A stretch of 40,158 nucleotides of DNA from an uncultured Cytophagales bacterium (GTDB lineage: Bacteria; Bacteroidota; Bacteroidia; Cytophagales; Thermonemataceae), in assembly GCA_937911505.1 (NCBI GenBank), contig CALEMF010000001.1, positions 1-40,158 on the forward strand. The letters are read 5' to 3'. Under the pieces are notes generated by a model. It did not search any database. It was not told the DNA's origin and was given only the letters and a program-made list of their open reading frames with translations. The translations under genes and the position numbers were made by a program. This document shows, piece after piece, positions 25,902 to 34,975 of the stretch (within the stretch, counting starts at the first letter, position 1; each line of letters opens with the position of its first letter).

Positions 25902-27140
25902 TTATTCATCGCTTAAGGCGACGACAGGGTTTACACGGGCAGCTCTTCGCGCAGGAATTAAGCCAGCCAATGTACCAGCTACAATGAGCGTTAGGGTAGC
26001 GGCAATAGCCACTTTCACATCTACTTGAGGATTACTAAAAAAGTCACCTTCTACCCCTGCTTGGTTGATGAGTTCTAGTACCAATACACCACCCAATAGA
26101 CCAATGTAGCCTGCTGCACTTGTAATAAAAATAGCCTCTTGTAGGATGAGCGCCACAATAGAGCCAGGAGTAGCGCCTAAGGCCTTACGAATCCCAATCT
26201 CTTTGGTACGCTCTTTTACAACAATAAGCATAATGTTACTTACCCCTACTACGCCCGCTACGATGGTAAGGATGCCTACAAACCAGCTAAACGCTCCAAT
26301 AATCATAAAGAGACCTTGTACGCGTTGGTACTCTTCCTCAACGTTAGCTGAGCCAAAGGCTTTGATGTCGTCTGGATGTACATAATGGCGTTTGGCAAGT
26401 AGTATTTTTACTTTCTCTTCTATAACACGCGCTGGTATACCATCATCTGGAGTAAAAGCAAAATAATTGACGCGATTGACCTGATTGAAGGTATACTGTA
26501 AGGTAGTACTAGGGATAAAAATTGTTTCTGCTTCCTCACGAGCCTCATCACCTGTGCTCTTACCACTAAAAATACCTACTACTTTAAAAGAGACGCCTTT
26601 GATCTTGATATATTCACCTAAAGGATTTTCATCTTCTTCAAAGAGTAGCTCTTGTACTCTTGTGCCAATGATGCATATTTTTCTTCTTTCTTGAATATCA
26701 AGATCATTGACAAAACGCCCTGCTTCTATTACCGTTGGGCGTACGCGTACGTAATCAGGATATTCACCATTTACCGTAAAGGAAGCATTATTAATCCCTC
26801 TATTCACTATAAAATCGCCAGGTAATTGATTTCTCGGTGCAATCACGTCTACCTCAGGAATACCTCGGCGAATAGCTCCTACGTCGTCGTTGGTGAAACG
26901 AACAGAACGCCCTGGTTCAAAACCCTTATACTCCATACTAGTGCGTTGTGACCATACGAAAACGGCATTCTTAGCAATATCAAACTGCTTTTGCACGCCA
27001 TTCTCGAAGGCTTTTCCTGCTCCTAGTAAAATAACCAGCATAAAAATACCCCAAGATACACCCAGCATGGTGATAATAGTTCGTAATTTATTTTTACGAA
27101 TTGTGAAGAATATTTCTTGCCATTTATCTATGTCAAACAT
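25902..27140 (-). CDS. MacB/FtsX-type ABC transporter permease (second copy)
   Basis: 412 residues. One N-terminal membrane helix (about 17-40: RTIITMLGVSWGIFMLVILLGAG), a large periplasmic MacB-PCD-like domain (about 45-270), then three C-terminal helices (about 280-310, 335-365, 375-400) forming the FtsX domain, with the cytoplasmic coupling segment IVVKERTKEIGIRKALGATP. No ATPase domain in the chain. It is clearly a duplicate of the gene at 27178 (both start MFD[IL]DKWQEIF and share long identical stretches), suggesting a heterodimeric pore. It precedes the adaptor gene by 56 bases. Confidence 0.94.
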   Translation of the reverse strand: MFDIDKWQEIFFTIRKNKLRTIITMLGVSWGIFMLVILLGAGKAFENGVQKQFDIAKNAVFVWSQRTSMEYKGFEPGRSVRFTNDDVGAIRRGIPEVDVIAPRNQLPGDFIVNRGINNASFTVNGEYPDYVRVRPTVIEAGRFVNDLDIQERRKICIIGTRVQELLFEEDENPLGEYIKIKGVSFKVVGIFSGKSTGDEAREEAETIFIPSTTLQYTFNQVNRVNYFAFTPDDGIPARVIEEKVKILLAKRHYVHPDDIKAFGSANVEEEYQRVQGLFMIIGAFSWFVGILTIVAGVVGVSNIMLIVVKERTKEIGIRKALGATPGSIVALILQEAIFITSAAGYIGLLGGVLVLELINQAGVEGDFFSNPQVDVKVAIAATLTLIVAGTLAGLIPARRAARVNPVVALSDE

Positions 27141-27177
27141 AATAATATATTTTTATCAGCTTACTGTAATACTTCGC

Positions 27178-28440
27178 TTAGTCAGCACGTAAGGCTTCGA
27201 TGGGTTTTACATTGGCCGCTCGCATAGCAGGGAAAAATCCTGCTAAAGCGCCTGCTACCACTAATACAATGATGGCTGCGACAGCCGCACCGAGGTTCAT
27301 CTCTGGACGACTGAAATAAGGAGCTTCGCCACCAGAAGCTTCGATTTGTTCTACTAGCGTTCGTAAAATCTCTAGTACGCCTATCCCGAAGAGCATCCCT
27401 ATATAGCCCGCAAAGCTGGTAATAAAGATCGACTCTTGTAAAATGAGGCTGACAATAGAGAAGGGTGTCGCACCCAGTGCTTTTCTCACCCCTATTTCTT
27501 TGGTACGTTCTTTTACAATAATGAGCATAATACTACTTACCCCCACAATACCTGCGGCTAAGGTACCTAGCCCCACAAACCATACAATGGCTGCAATCCC
27601 TGTAAAAAGTCCTTGAAATTGTTTGTAGTCTTCTTCGTTATTTTCTAAGTCAATGGCTTGATTATCTGCTGGGTCGAACTTGAGTTCTCTTGCCAGAATT
27701 TCTCTCAACTGTGCTTCGAGCTCACTAGCTGAAACATCTTTCTGCGTGGTCATTCCTACCAAGTCTAATTTTTGGGTGGGCTCATATACCACTTGATAAG
27801 TAGTATAGGGAATATAGAGACGCTCTTCTCTCCTACCATTGCCTCCCTCTAAATTAAATACCCCCACTACTTGAAAGTACACACCCTTAATATCAATGTA
27901 CTTTCCAATGGCATCTGCTATGGCTGTAGAGTCTCCGAAGAGTACATTTTTTACCCGCTCCCCTATAAAAGCTACTTTACGCTTCTCGATATTATCTAAG
28001 TCGTTGATAAAGCGACCCTCTCGGAGTATTTCTCCATTGATTCTGAAATAGTTACGATCAGAGGCTAATACACGAAAAGCACCATTTTTATCTTTGTAAT
28101 TCACCGTAAAAGCACCCGAAAGACTGTTTCGTTTGGTCATAAACTCGATTCCCTCTGCCTCACGTTGAACAACTTCAAAGTCTTGTTCCGTCATTTGGAT
28201 GGTTCGTCCAGCATTGAGCCCTTTATAAGGCATAGAGGTTTTTCCACCCCAAATCCAAATACTATTAATGGCTTGGTTACCAAATTCGCGCCTCACACCA
28301 TTCTCCATTCCCTTCCCTACACCTAATAATACTACCAGCATAAAAATACCCCAACCCACACCAAGTGCGGTAAGAAAAGTACGGAGTTTATTTTTTTGAA
28401 TGGTAGCAAATATCTCTTGCCATTTGTCTAAATCGAACAT
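27178..28440 (-). CDS. MacB/FtsX-type ABC transporter permease (first copy)
   Basis: 420 residues, same layout as its neighbour: N-terminal helix in LRTFLTALGVGWGIFMLVVLLGVG, periplasmic domain, three C-terminal helices, coupling segment IIVKERTKEIGVRKALGATP. The periplasmic domain differs more from the paralogue than the membrane parts do, which would fit division of labour in substrate or adaptor contact. It starts eight bases after the ATPase gene and is followed by the second permease after 37 bases. Confidence 0.94.
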   Translation of the reverse strand: MFDLDKWQEIFATIQKNKLRTFLTALGVGWGIFMLVVLLGVGKGMENGVRREFGNQAINSIWIWGGKTSMPYKGLNAGRTIQMTEQDFEVVQREAEGIEFMTKRNSLSGAFTVNYKDKNGAFRVLASDRNYFRINGEILREGRFINDLDNIEKRKVAFIGERVKNVLFGDSTAIADAIGKYIDIKGVYFQVVGVFNLEGGNGRREERLYIPYTTYQVVYEPTQKLDLVGMTTQKDVSASELEAQLREILARELKFDPADNQAIDLENNEEDYKQFQGLFTGIAAIVWFVGLGTLAAGIVGVSSIMLIIVKERTKEIGVRKALGATPFSIVSLILQESIFITSFAGYIGMLFGIGVLEILRTLVEQIEASGGEAPYFSRPEMNLGAAVAAIIVLVVAGALAGFFPAMRAANVKPIEALRAD

Positions 28441-28448
28441 CGTATTTC

Positions 28449-29147
28449 CTAGTTTTGTATATTTTCTACCAAATCATCTGCTGGTTTTTCTATCAAACCA
28501 TCTTTCAGGCGAATCACCCGCTGGGTTTGGTCAGCAATTTCCTGTTCGTGGGTTACAATAAGGATGGTCATGCCACGGCCGTGTACCTCCTTAAAGATAT
28601 TCATAATCTCTTGGGTAGTCTGTGAATCAAGCGCTCCTGTAGGCTCATCAGCTAGAATGATTTTAGGATTAGCAATAAGCGCTCTAGCAATGGCGACACG
28701 TTGCTTTTGACCTCCTGAAAGCTCGTTGGGAAGGTGGTGTGCCCGGTCGCCTAAACCTACTTTTTCTAGGTATTCTTCCGCCATTTTATTACGCTTTCTC
28801 CTACCCATTTTCTGATAGTAGAGGGGCAATGCTACATTTTCAGCAGCAGTTTTAAAGGAGATAAGATTGAATGATTGAAAGACAAAACCAATGAGCTCAT
28901 TCCGATAGTTAGCAGCCTGCGTAGCCGAAAGATTTTTGATAAGCGTTCCACCAAGTTCATAACTTCCTTCATCGTAGTCGTCTAGAATCCCCAAAATGTT
29001 CAATAAGGTAGACTTTCCTGAGCCAGAAGAACCCATAATAGAAACTAGCTCGCCCTCTTTGATGCGTACATCGATGCCTTTCAAGACATGCAAGCGATTA
29101 TTTTTACCAATGGGGTAATACTTATGCAAATTAGCGATAGAAATCAT
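28449..29147 (-). CDS. ABC transporter ATP-binding protein (MacB/LolD type)
   Basis: 232 residues, a stand-alone nucleotide-binding domain. Walker [11 protein letters not shown] (about 39-48), Q loop [13 protein letters not shown] signature [15 protein letters not shown], Walker [14 protein letters not shown] and switch His in LIVTHEQE are all intact. With two half-permeases and a membrane-fusion protein it would form a mechanotransmission-type exporter of the MacAB kind: conformational change drives periplasmic substrate through an outer-membrane channel. First gene of the operon. Confidence 0.95.
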   Translation of the reverse strand: MISIANLHKYYPIGKNNRLHVLKGIDVRIKEGELVSIMGSSGSGKSTLLNILGILDDYDEGSYELGGTLIKNLSATQAANYRNELIGFVFQSFNLISFKTAAENVALPLYYQKMGRRKRNKMAEEYLEKVGLGDRAHHLPNELSGGQKQRVAIARALIANPKIILADEPTGALDSQTTQEIMNIFKEVHGRGMTILIVTHEQEIADQTQRVIRLKDGLIEKPADDLVENIQN

Positions 29148-29337
29148 AGCGTAATGGTTTACGGTTACAGGCTCGTCTTGTAATTTCTTCTGTTGAACGT
29201 TTTATGCTTAGACAAGGCTTCGCGGTAGAAGGTTGCACACTGTTATAAAGTTTTACACAAAATCGCGCATTTGTATTGAAACGTAGCAACAGCACCATTA
29301 GTATATGATAGAAGTTAAAAATACGTAAGAAGGCTTA

Positions 29338-30996
29338 TTAGTCACCGTACAGCACTTGCCCATCAAGGTAGGTCTTCAGTACTTTTACAGTAGGAATTTC
29401 CTCTAAAGGAATGGTCATAATGTCTTTACCTAAGATAACAAAATCGGCTTTTTTACCTATGGCAAGGCTTCCTTTTTCAGCTTCCTCAAAGTTGCTGTAG
29501 GCAGCCCAGAGGGTCATCCCTTTCAGGGCTTCTGCGCGGCTTAAGGCTTCTTCTGCTCGAAAACCATCCTCAGGATAATTATCGAGATTCTTACGGGCTA
29601 CGGCAGCGTAAAAAGTAAGTAACGGACTCACCTCTTCCACGGGGAAGTCAGTTCCTAATGCTACCAGTCCTGCTTCTTTTAGCAAGCTTTTATAGGCATA
29701 AGCACCTACCAGCCGCTTTTCTCCTACCCGCTCTTCTACCCAATGCATATCGCTTGTTGCATGAGTAGGCTGCACAGAAGGAAGAATGTTATTAGAAAAA
29801 TAAGATAGGTCTTTAGGATCTACTACTTGGGCATGTTCTATTTTCCAACGCCGATCGGGTTGGTTCTTGAGTACTTTCGCGTAAGTACGTAAAACAACAC
29901 TATTGGCCGAATCGCCAATGGCGTGGGTATTCATTTGGTAATCAGAGCGAGCAATTTTTTCTGCCAGTTGCTCAATGGCTTCAGGTGCAGTGATCATGGC
30001 GCCAAAATGACCTTTTTTATCGCTGTATGGTGCTTTTAGGGTAGCACCTCTTGAACCTAGTGCGCCATCAGCGTAAACTTTTACCGAGCGTACATGAAGG
30101 CGATCTGTTTTGATAATCCCTTTTTTGAGGAAGTAGTCAACCTCCTCGGGCGTATTACTTACCATTGCATACATGCGTATACGAAGTTGATCTGCTTGTT
30201 GAAGGCTATCGATCAGTTCAATGGTAGCTCTGCTTAGTCCAGCGTCATTCACGGTAGTGAGGCCATTGGCTAGGCAGATGGCTTCCGCTTCTTTTAGGGC
30301 AGTTATTTGGGTAGCCGTTGAAGGGGCTGGGATAATCGCATCAATTAGTTGCATGGGTTCGTCGATCAGTATACCAGTAGGTACACCTGCTTTTAGTTCA
30401 ATTTTCCCACCTGTTACTTTGGTCGCTGCGGTAATACCTGCTAATGTTAGGGCTTTTTGATTTACTAAATAAGCGTGTCCATCTACTCGTTCTAGTACGA
30501 CAGGTATATCGGGGAAAAGGCTATCTAGGCGTGCCTTGGTGGGAAATACTTTTACCTCCCAATCATTCTGATCCCATCCTCTTCCTAGTATAAATGTTGT
30601 TTGCTTTTCTTTTTGAAAGGCGACCACTTTTGCGATTACTTCTTCATAGCTTTGTGTACCGATCAAATTGACTCGCTGCTGATTTAAGCCCAAGCCATAG
30701 AAATGACAGTGTGCGTCAATAAAACCTGGATAGATGGCTTTTTTTTGTGCATTTACAGTTTCTTGGGCTTCGTATAGGGCTTGCATTTCCTTTGTAGTGC
30801 CTAAAGCTATGATTTTTCCTGCTTTAATTGCCATCGCTTCTACTTGTGGCAGGCTGTCATCTACCGTATAGATATTTCCATTAATGACCAGTAAATCTAC
30901 TTTTTCTCTCTTCTCTTGGGTAGTGCAATAAGTGAGGAATATTATACCTAGCCATAACTGAATAACCAACTGTGATTTTTTGATAAGGTGCATCAT
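29338..30996 (-). CDS. Amidohydrolase (YtcJ-like, Amidohydro_3) lipoprotein
   Basis: 552 residues (551 if M2 is used). Signal peptide with probable lipid-modified Cys24 (FLTYCTTQ; the residue before Cys is unusual). Composite beta-sandwich VINGNIYTVDD, then TIM barrel with metal motif GFIDAHCHFYG (HxH), NTHAIGDSA (His), KIEHAQVVD (His), and LGTDFPVEEVSP (Asp). GQNDW-like segment GRGWDQNDWE is characteristic of the YtcJ group. Substrate unknown; likely an exported or surface metal-dependent amidohydrolase. Starts nine bases after the SDR gene and is probably the last gene of the long minus-strand operon. Confidence 0.93.
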   Translation of the reverse strand: MMHLIKKSQLVIQLWLGIIFLTYCTTQEKREKVDLLVINGNIYTVDDSLPQVEAMAIKAGKIIALGTTKEMQALYEAQETVNAQKKAIYPGFIDAHCHFYGLGLNQQRVNLIGTQSYEEVIAKVVAFQKEKQTTFILGRGWDQNDWEVKVFPTKARLDSLFPDIPVVLERVDGHAYLVNQKALTLAGITAATKVTGGKIELKAGVPTGILIDEPMQLIDAIIPAPSTATQITALKEAEAICLANGLTTVNDAGLSRATIELIDSLQQADQLRIRMYAMVSNTPEEVDYFLKKGIIKTDRLHVRSVKVYADGALGSRGATLKAPYSDKKGHFGAMITAPEAIEQLAEKIARSDYQMNTHAIGDSANSVVLRTYAKVLKNQPDRRWKIEHAQVVDPKDLSYFSNNILPSVQPTHATSDMHWVEERVGEKRLVGAYAYKSLLKEAGLVALGTDFPVEEVSPLLTFYAAVARKNLDNYPEDGFRAEEALSRAEALKGMTLWAAYSNFEEAEKGSLAIGKKADFVILGKDIMTIPLEEIPTVKVLKTYLDGQVLYGD

Positions 30997-31005
30997 AGAA
31001 TAGTA

Positions 31006-31800
31006 TTAAACATTTTTATATTTTCTGCGTAGAAAGTAGCCAAGAATTTTAAGTTGTAGTGGATAGGGAATCACGTGCCGCATAGAAGCGTATAGTCGGA
31101 TCGTAAACTTTGGAATTACGACCGCTTTCCCTTTAAACATCGCTTTGATCCCTACTTTGGCTACCTCTCCTGGCATGGTAGTTAGCATTCTTGCCGCTCT
31201 GCCCATTCTTGCTACTGCAGCCAATGCATCTGGATTGGTTGCCACGCCTCCAGGACACAATACAGTTACGCTTACACTTGTACCTTTCAACTCTTCTCGT
31301 AAGGCCCTAGAAAAAGTATATACAAAAGACTTAGAAGCAGAGTAGACCACCTTGTAAGGTATATCATACAAACCTGCAATACTCGCTACATTGAGTATGT
31401 AGGCTTTGGGTTGTTGCTTGAGATCGTCAATGAACAGCCGGATCAGCCTTGTTGTAGCCAACATATTGAGCTTCATCAAATTATCTAAAAAGTCGATTGG
31501 GAAGCTATCAAAAGCGCCAGTGTAGCCCATACCCGCATTATTGATAAGGTACTGAATGGCTATTTTTTTTTCTTGGCACCTATCATACACTTTTTGTGCG
31601 GCATAGTCATCTGTAAGGTCAACGCCAATCGTGTAGACTTTTATAGCTGGATATTGAGTCTGGATTACTTGAGCCGTTTCTTCTAGAACGGCTGTAGGCA
31701 GCGCCACTAGTACTAACGAAATACCTTTTTTGGCCAATTCTATGGCCATGTATTTTCCTATGCCTTGGCTAGCGCCAGTGATGAGAGCAAACTGATTCAT
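31006..31800 (-). CDS. Short-chain dehydrogenase/reductase
   Basis: 264 residues. Classical SDR: cofactor loop TGASQGIGK (about 7-15), NNAGMGYTG, catalytic Ser in NVASIAGLY and YxxxK as YSASK. The family oxidises or reduces hydroxyl/keto groups with NAD(P)H. The C-terminal ~60 residues are basic and hydrophobic (RLYASMRHVIPYPLQLKILGYFLRRKY), as in membrane-associated DltE/17beta-HSD-like SDRs. Gap to the upstream split epimerase is three bases, so translation may be coupled. Confidence 0.92.
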   Translation of the reverse strand: MNQFALITGASQGIGKYMAIELAKKGISLVLVALPTAVLEETAQVIQTQYPAIKVYTIGVDLTDDYAAQKVYDRCQEKKIAIQYLINNAGMGYTGAFDSFPIDFLDNLMKLNMLATTRLIRLFIDDLKQQPKAYILNVASIAGLYDIPYKVVYSASKSFVYTFSRALREELKGTSVSVTVLCPGGVATNPDALAAVARMGRAARMLTTMPGEVAKVGIKAMFKGKAVVIPKFTIRLYASMRHVIPYPLQLKILGYFLRRKYKNV

Positions 31801-31803
31801 ATA

Positions 31804-32811
31804 TTAGTGTTCCAAAGATACTAAGTTTTTATTTTCCTCCAGCCAATCAACTGTTTTTCGTATACCTGTTTTGAGTGCAGTGGGCTGGTAGCCTAGTGTA
31901 CGCTCTGCTTTTTCGGTGCTGAGTACCCAGTTGTACAGGTATCTTCTGACAAAGGGAGGTGTAATGAGTGGAGGTTTGCCAAAAGTATTCGCTCTCCAGC
32001 GCTGTATTTTTGCAAAAGCCATCATAAGCCATATGGGTAGTTGATACAGTTGATAAGAAACACTTGTCACCTCACGAATTGTCTGAAAGAACTTCTGGAA
32101 AGAAGCATTCTCTCCGCCTAGGATGTAGCGTTCTCCTGCTTTTCCCTTCTCCATCGCTAAGCTATGGCCTGCCACGACATCTTCTATGTAGACTTAATTC
32201 CCTACACTTTGGCCATCACCTGTTAAAAAACGCCTTTTCCCCGTCGTATACTGATGAATAAGCTTAGTAGTAGCATTACTCTCGCTGAGCTGCCCTGGTC
32301 CATACACACGCGTAGGATTAACAATGACAGCATTGAGCCCTGCTGCTACATACTTTTGAATCTCTTTCTCGGAGGTTAGCTTTGTCTTCTCATAGTCGGT
32401 AGAAAGAGGAATTGCCAACGGGCTTTCTTCGTGTACCACACCATTTACAGCAGGTCCTAGTACACCTGCCGTAGACGTAACTACTATTTTCTTTACTTCT
32501 TGGGCTTTGGCAGCTTCTAAAACGTTTCTGGTTCCTTCTACATTAATTTTATAAAAAGTATGTGGGTCTTTACTCCATACTTTTGCATAGGCAGCTAAGT
32601 GATAGGCTTGCTCACAACCTTGCATCGCCTTTCTGATCTTATCAGGTTGTAGCAAATCCCCTTCGTATAGTTCAACGTTAGGATGTTGCGCCAGTTGCGC
32701 CGCCTTTTTAGGAGAGCGAATAAGTGCACAAATGGTATGTCCTTGTGTAAGGAGTTTTTTGGTAAGCTGTTCCCCTAAGTAACCCGTAGCGCCTGTGATG
32801 AAGATTTTCAT
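31804..32811 (-). pseudogene. NAD-dependent epimerase/dehydratase, split by one in-frame TAA
   Basis: The full frame is 336 codons, the normal size for dihydroflavonol-4-reductase-like extended SDRs. N-terminal half (32811-32194) has the Rossmann loop FITGATGYLGEQL, LIRSPKKA, YHLAAYAKVW, STAGVLGP, YEKTK and NPTRVYGPGQ. The frame then meets TAA at 32196-32194, exactly where relatives have Tyr/Phe (GN-Tyr-VYIEDVVAGH), and continues without shift as VYIEDVVAGHSLAMEKG to the end. A TAT or TAC to TAA change explains everything. The second half has a possible GTG restart at 32175, but could not make an enzyme alone. Either a recent null allele or a sequencing/assembly error. Confidence 0.88.
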
Positions 32812-32828
32812 GAGCTTCTAGAAGTATC

Positions 32829-33395
32829 TTATTCTTTTGTTTTAACAATGATGAGGTGTTTTCTCACTTTTAAGTGATGTTGCTCCAAGGCTTGCTGCGG
32901 GTTGAGTGTATCCACTTGAATCATCTTTTCTTCTAACGTTGCTGCTACTTGCGCTCCTTCTGTATTGAGATAGTAAGTATCATCTATGTTATATACAATG
33001 CTATTGGTACCTGAGCTAGCAAGTGTAAACTTAATGGGTAAGGTGACGCTCGTTTTCACAGGTTGGTCATCCTTCAGAGCCGGCTGCCACTTTGGGCTTG
33101 CGGTGAGTACACGTACCGCTTCTTCGTCACAACCGTAGCCAATACCTCTAATCACCTTTACCTCCTTCACCTCTCCTGTTTTCTCAACAAAAAACTGTAG
33201 AAATACCTGCCCTTGAACGTCAAATATTTTGGCCTTTATCGGGTAGCGAATGTTCCTTTGGAGGTACTTTGCAAGCGCCTGGCTACCTCCTTCAAAAGCA
33301 GGGGGTACATCTATCTCTATTGGTACAGTATTTTGCTGTGCAAAGGTAGGTATGGCAGTAATAAGCAAGATAAAACTTAGTAAATATTTGAGCAT
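32829..33395 (-). CDS. Secreted TonB C-terminal-domain protein
   Basis: 188 residues from ATG 33395 (MLKYLLSFILLITAIPTFAQ, signal peptide); a longer frame to 33434 overlaps the neighbour's coding end region and is rejected. The mature protein opens with a TonB_C domain: PPAFEGGSQALAKYLQRNIRYP, GQVFLQFFVEKTGEVKEVKVIRGIG, then W..A..DDQPVKTSVTLPIKF. There is no membrane anchor or proline-rich stalk, so it is not a conventional energy transducer. Free TonB_C-domain proteins are common in Bacteroidota. The ~65-residue C-terminal tail is not recognised. Confidence 0.9.
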   Translation of the reverse strand: MLKYLLSFILLITAIPTFAQQNTVPIEIDVPPAFEGGSQALAKYLQRNIRYPIKAKIFDVQGQVFLQFFVEKTGEVKEVKVIRGIGYGCDEEAVRVLTASPKWQPALKDDQPVKTSVTLPIKFTLASSGTNSIVYNIDDTYYLNTEGAQVAATLEEKMIQVDTLNPQQALEQHHLKVRKHLIIVKTKE

Positions 33396-33408
33396 ATGGT
33401 ATACAGAT

Positions 33409-34146
33409 TTAGGCAGTTTGTCGGGTAGTGACATAGTGCATATCAGGCTGGTATTTAAACGAAAAGTAAGAGTTACTCAACGCCATCAGAATATGTATGA
33501 TTACAGCCACCCAGATGGTTCCAGTAGTAAGGGTGATATAAGAGAATAAGATACCTATGGGTACAGCGCCAATGGTCTCTTTACGTCCTTTTGGTAAATG
33601 TGACAGGGCATATACACTGGCATTAAACGCCATGGCTACCCAGGCACTCATTACCCGTGCACAAGCAAACAAGAAAAAGCCTCTAAACAACAGTTCGTAA
33701 GCGATGAGATACGCCATCCAGCTTGTGTATTCGTGTAGAAAGGTATGCTTGGTCCAATTCTTTAAACGTATTTGTGGATACATGGCCAGATTATCAGCCT
33801 TTTTAGCATTCACTTGACTTATAATAAAGACGAGGGGAGTCAAAATAAGCAGCCAGTACCAAGTAGCCAGTGAGGTGTTTAAGGATACGCCGTATTGCGC
33901 CCAACTGGTAGGCAATAAGGTAAAAATGGCTAAGGTAGGCAGGATTCCCAAACAAACAAAACCTGTATAACGCTGAAACAGGACGCGGTAAAGCCCAGCT
34001 TTCTGTGTAGAATAATGTTTTTGGAAAAAGTTTGCTATACGAGGCGACTGAGCAATAAACCAGTAAGCGATAAAACCGAGCGTAAGGCTAGCAATAGCAA
34101 GTAAGATTTCCTTATCTGCTACATTCCATTGTACAGCGATGGACAT
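33409..34146 (-). CDS. CPBP-family intramembrane protease-like protein
   Basis: 245 residues, about seven to eight membrane helices. CPBP/Abi motifs are present: AYELLFRGFF (E151, R155; the first of the usual two Glu is Tyr), FNASVYALSH (F174, H183) and IIHILMALSN (H218, N225). In Rce1-like enzymes these Glu and His residues form the intramembrane active site. Substrate unknown. Thirteen bases upstream of the TonB-domain gene and about 70 downstream of the START-domain gene, same strand. Confidence 0.9.
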   Translation of the reverse strand: MSIAVQWNVADKEILLAIASLTLGFIAYWFIAQSPRIANFFQKHYSTQKAGLYRVLFQRYTGFVCLGILPTLAIFTLLPTSWAQYGVSLNTSLATWYWLLILTPLVFIISQVNAKKADNLAMYPQIRLKNWTKHTFLHEYTSWMAYLIAYELLFRGFFLFACARVMSAWVAMAFNASVYALSHLPKGRKETIGAVPIGILFSYITLTTGTIWVAVIIHILMALSNSYFSFKYQPDMHYVTTRQTA

Positions 34147-34217
34147 TTCTGATTGAAGGATTTAAAATAAAAAAACAAAAATACAGTTTATTCGTATTTG
34201 CTACAACCTTTCCTTCG

Positions 34218-34877
34218 TCATTCTTTAATATAAGAGAGCTTCTGATCTTGGTATTCTTCCTTTTTTACTTCATCGCGGAGGTTTTTCATGGTAGTAATAA
34301 GCCCATTGGCTATGATAGGATCCTTTATCCAAGCGGGTAAATCGAGGTGAGGTTCTGAGTAAAACTGATAGATCACTTCTACTTTTCCGTTACTGAGTGG
34401 TCTAAATTGCCAAAAGCCCTCTGCCTCTTTAATACGTTTAAGTCCTTTTTTTTCTGCTACTTTTTCTGTAGCACTTTCTAAGTACACCCGAACCGTTTTG
34501 TTGCTAAACTGCCTGATATAATTACGCGTAACAAGGTCTCGATTAGAAAAAGGAAAAGGAAGTTCAGCTTCGGCGTAGGTATACCATTCTTTCTCATCAA
34601 CCGTTTCGACTGTTTCGAATATCTTGATTTTACTAAGCCACTTCGTGCCTGCTTCTGAGTCTTTGATGAGCGCTACAAGCGCATTTAAAGAGCTTTCTAT
34701 TTCCATAACAGCTTTACTCTCCTTACCATCGCCTCCGTCAAAGGGGCGCTTGTAGACTTTAATATCGCTTTTCTCTTTTTCTAGCTTCCAAGAAGCCGCT
34801 TGGATATTTTGGGCCTGTGTGTAGCAGAGTAAGCCAAGCCAGAAAATTACTCCTAAAGAAACACTACGTACTATCAT
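34218..34877 (-). CDS. Secreted START/SRPBCC-domain protein
   Basis: 219 residues with a signal peptide (end near YTQAQ). The mature domain reads as a START-like helix-grip fold: WKLEKEKSDIKVYKR, KWLSKIKIFETVETVDEKEWYTYAEAELPFPFSNRDLVTR (the PFPFSNRD stretch is very typical), EGFWQFRPLSNGKVEVIYQFYSEP, and a C-terminal long helix. START domains bind lipids; the exported bacterial versions have no established role. Probably first gene of the operon running to 29338. Confidence 0.9.
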   Translation of the reverse strand: MIVRSVSLGVIFWLGLLCYTQAQNIQAASWKLEKEKSDIKVYKRPFDGGDGKESKAVMEIESSLNALVALIKDSEAGTKWLSKIKIFETVETVDEKEWYTYAEAELPFPFSNRDLVTRNYIRQFSNKTVRVYLESATEKVAEKKGLKRIKEAEGFWQFRPLSNGKVEVIYQFYSEPHLDLPAWIKDPIIANGLITTMKNLRDEVKKEEYQDQKLSYIKE

Positions 34878-34927
34878 AGAATGGTTGTATTGTCAAGTAT
34901 AAAGATCAAGTGCTTATCAAAAGCGCA

Positions 34928-34954
34928 TTATTCTTGGGGTAGTTTATCAATAGT
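34928..34954 (+). promoter_or_regulatory. Shared upstream element of barrel genes, copy 1
   Basis: ATTATTCTTGGGGTAGTTT followed by ATCAATAG, ending 22 bases before the ATG at 34976. Copies at the same distance precede the next two paralogues (35749-35776 and 36607-36633). Conserved core is ATTxTTxTTGxGxTA. Its fixed position suggests the promoter or leader was duplicated with the gene. Confidence 0.5.
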
Positions 34955-34975
34955 ATTACAAACGCTATACAAAAA

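Noticed and set aside
32173..32175. GTG restart at 32175 making the second epimerase half an independent gene
   Set aside because: The piece lacks the Rossmann fold and starts inside a conserved motif; it is the remainder of the same frame.
32194..32196. TAA recoded as an amino acid (two genes show in-frame TAA)
   Set aside because: Many intact genes in the window end in TAA (pyc, the YceI gene, the arginase-like gene), so ordinary nonsense changes or errors explain it better.
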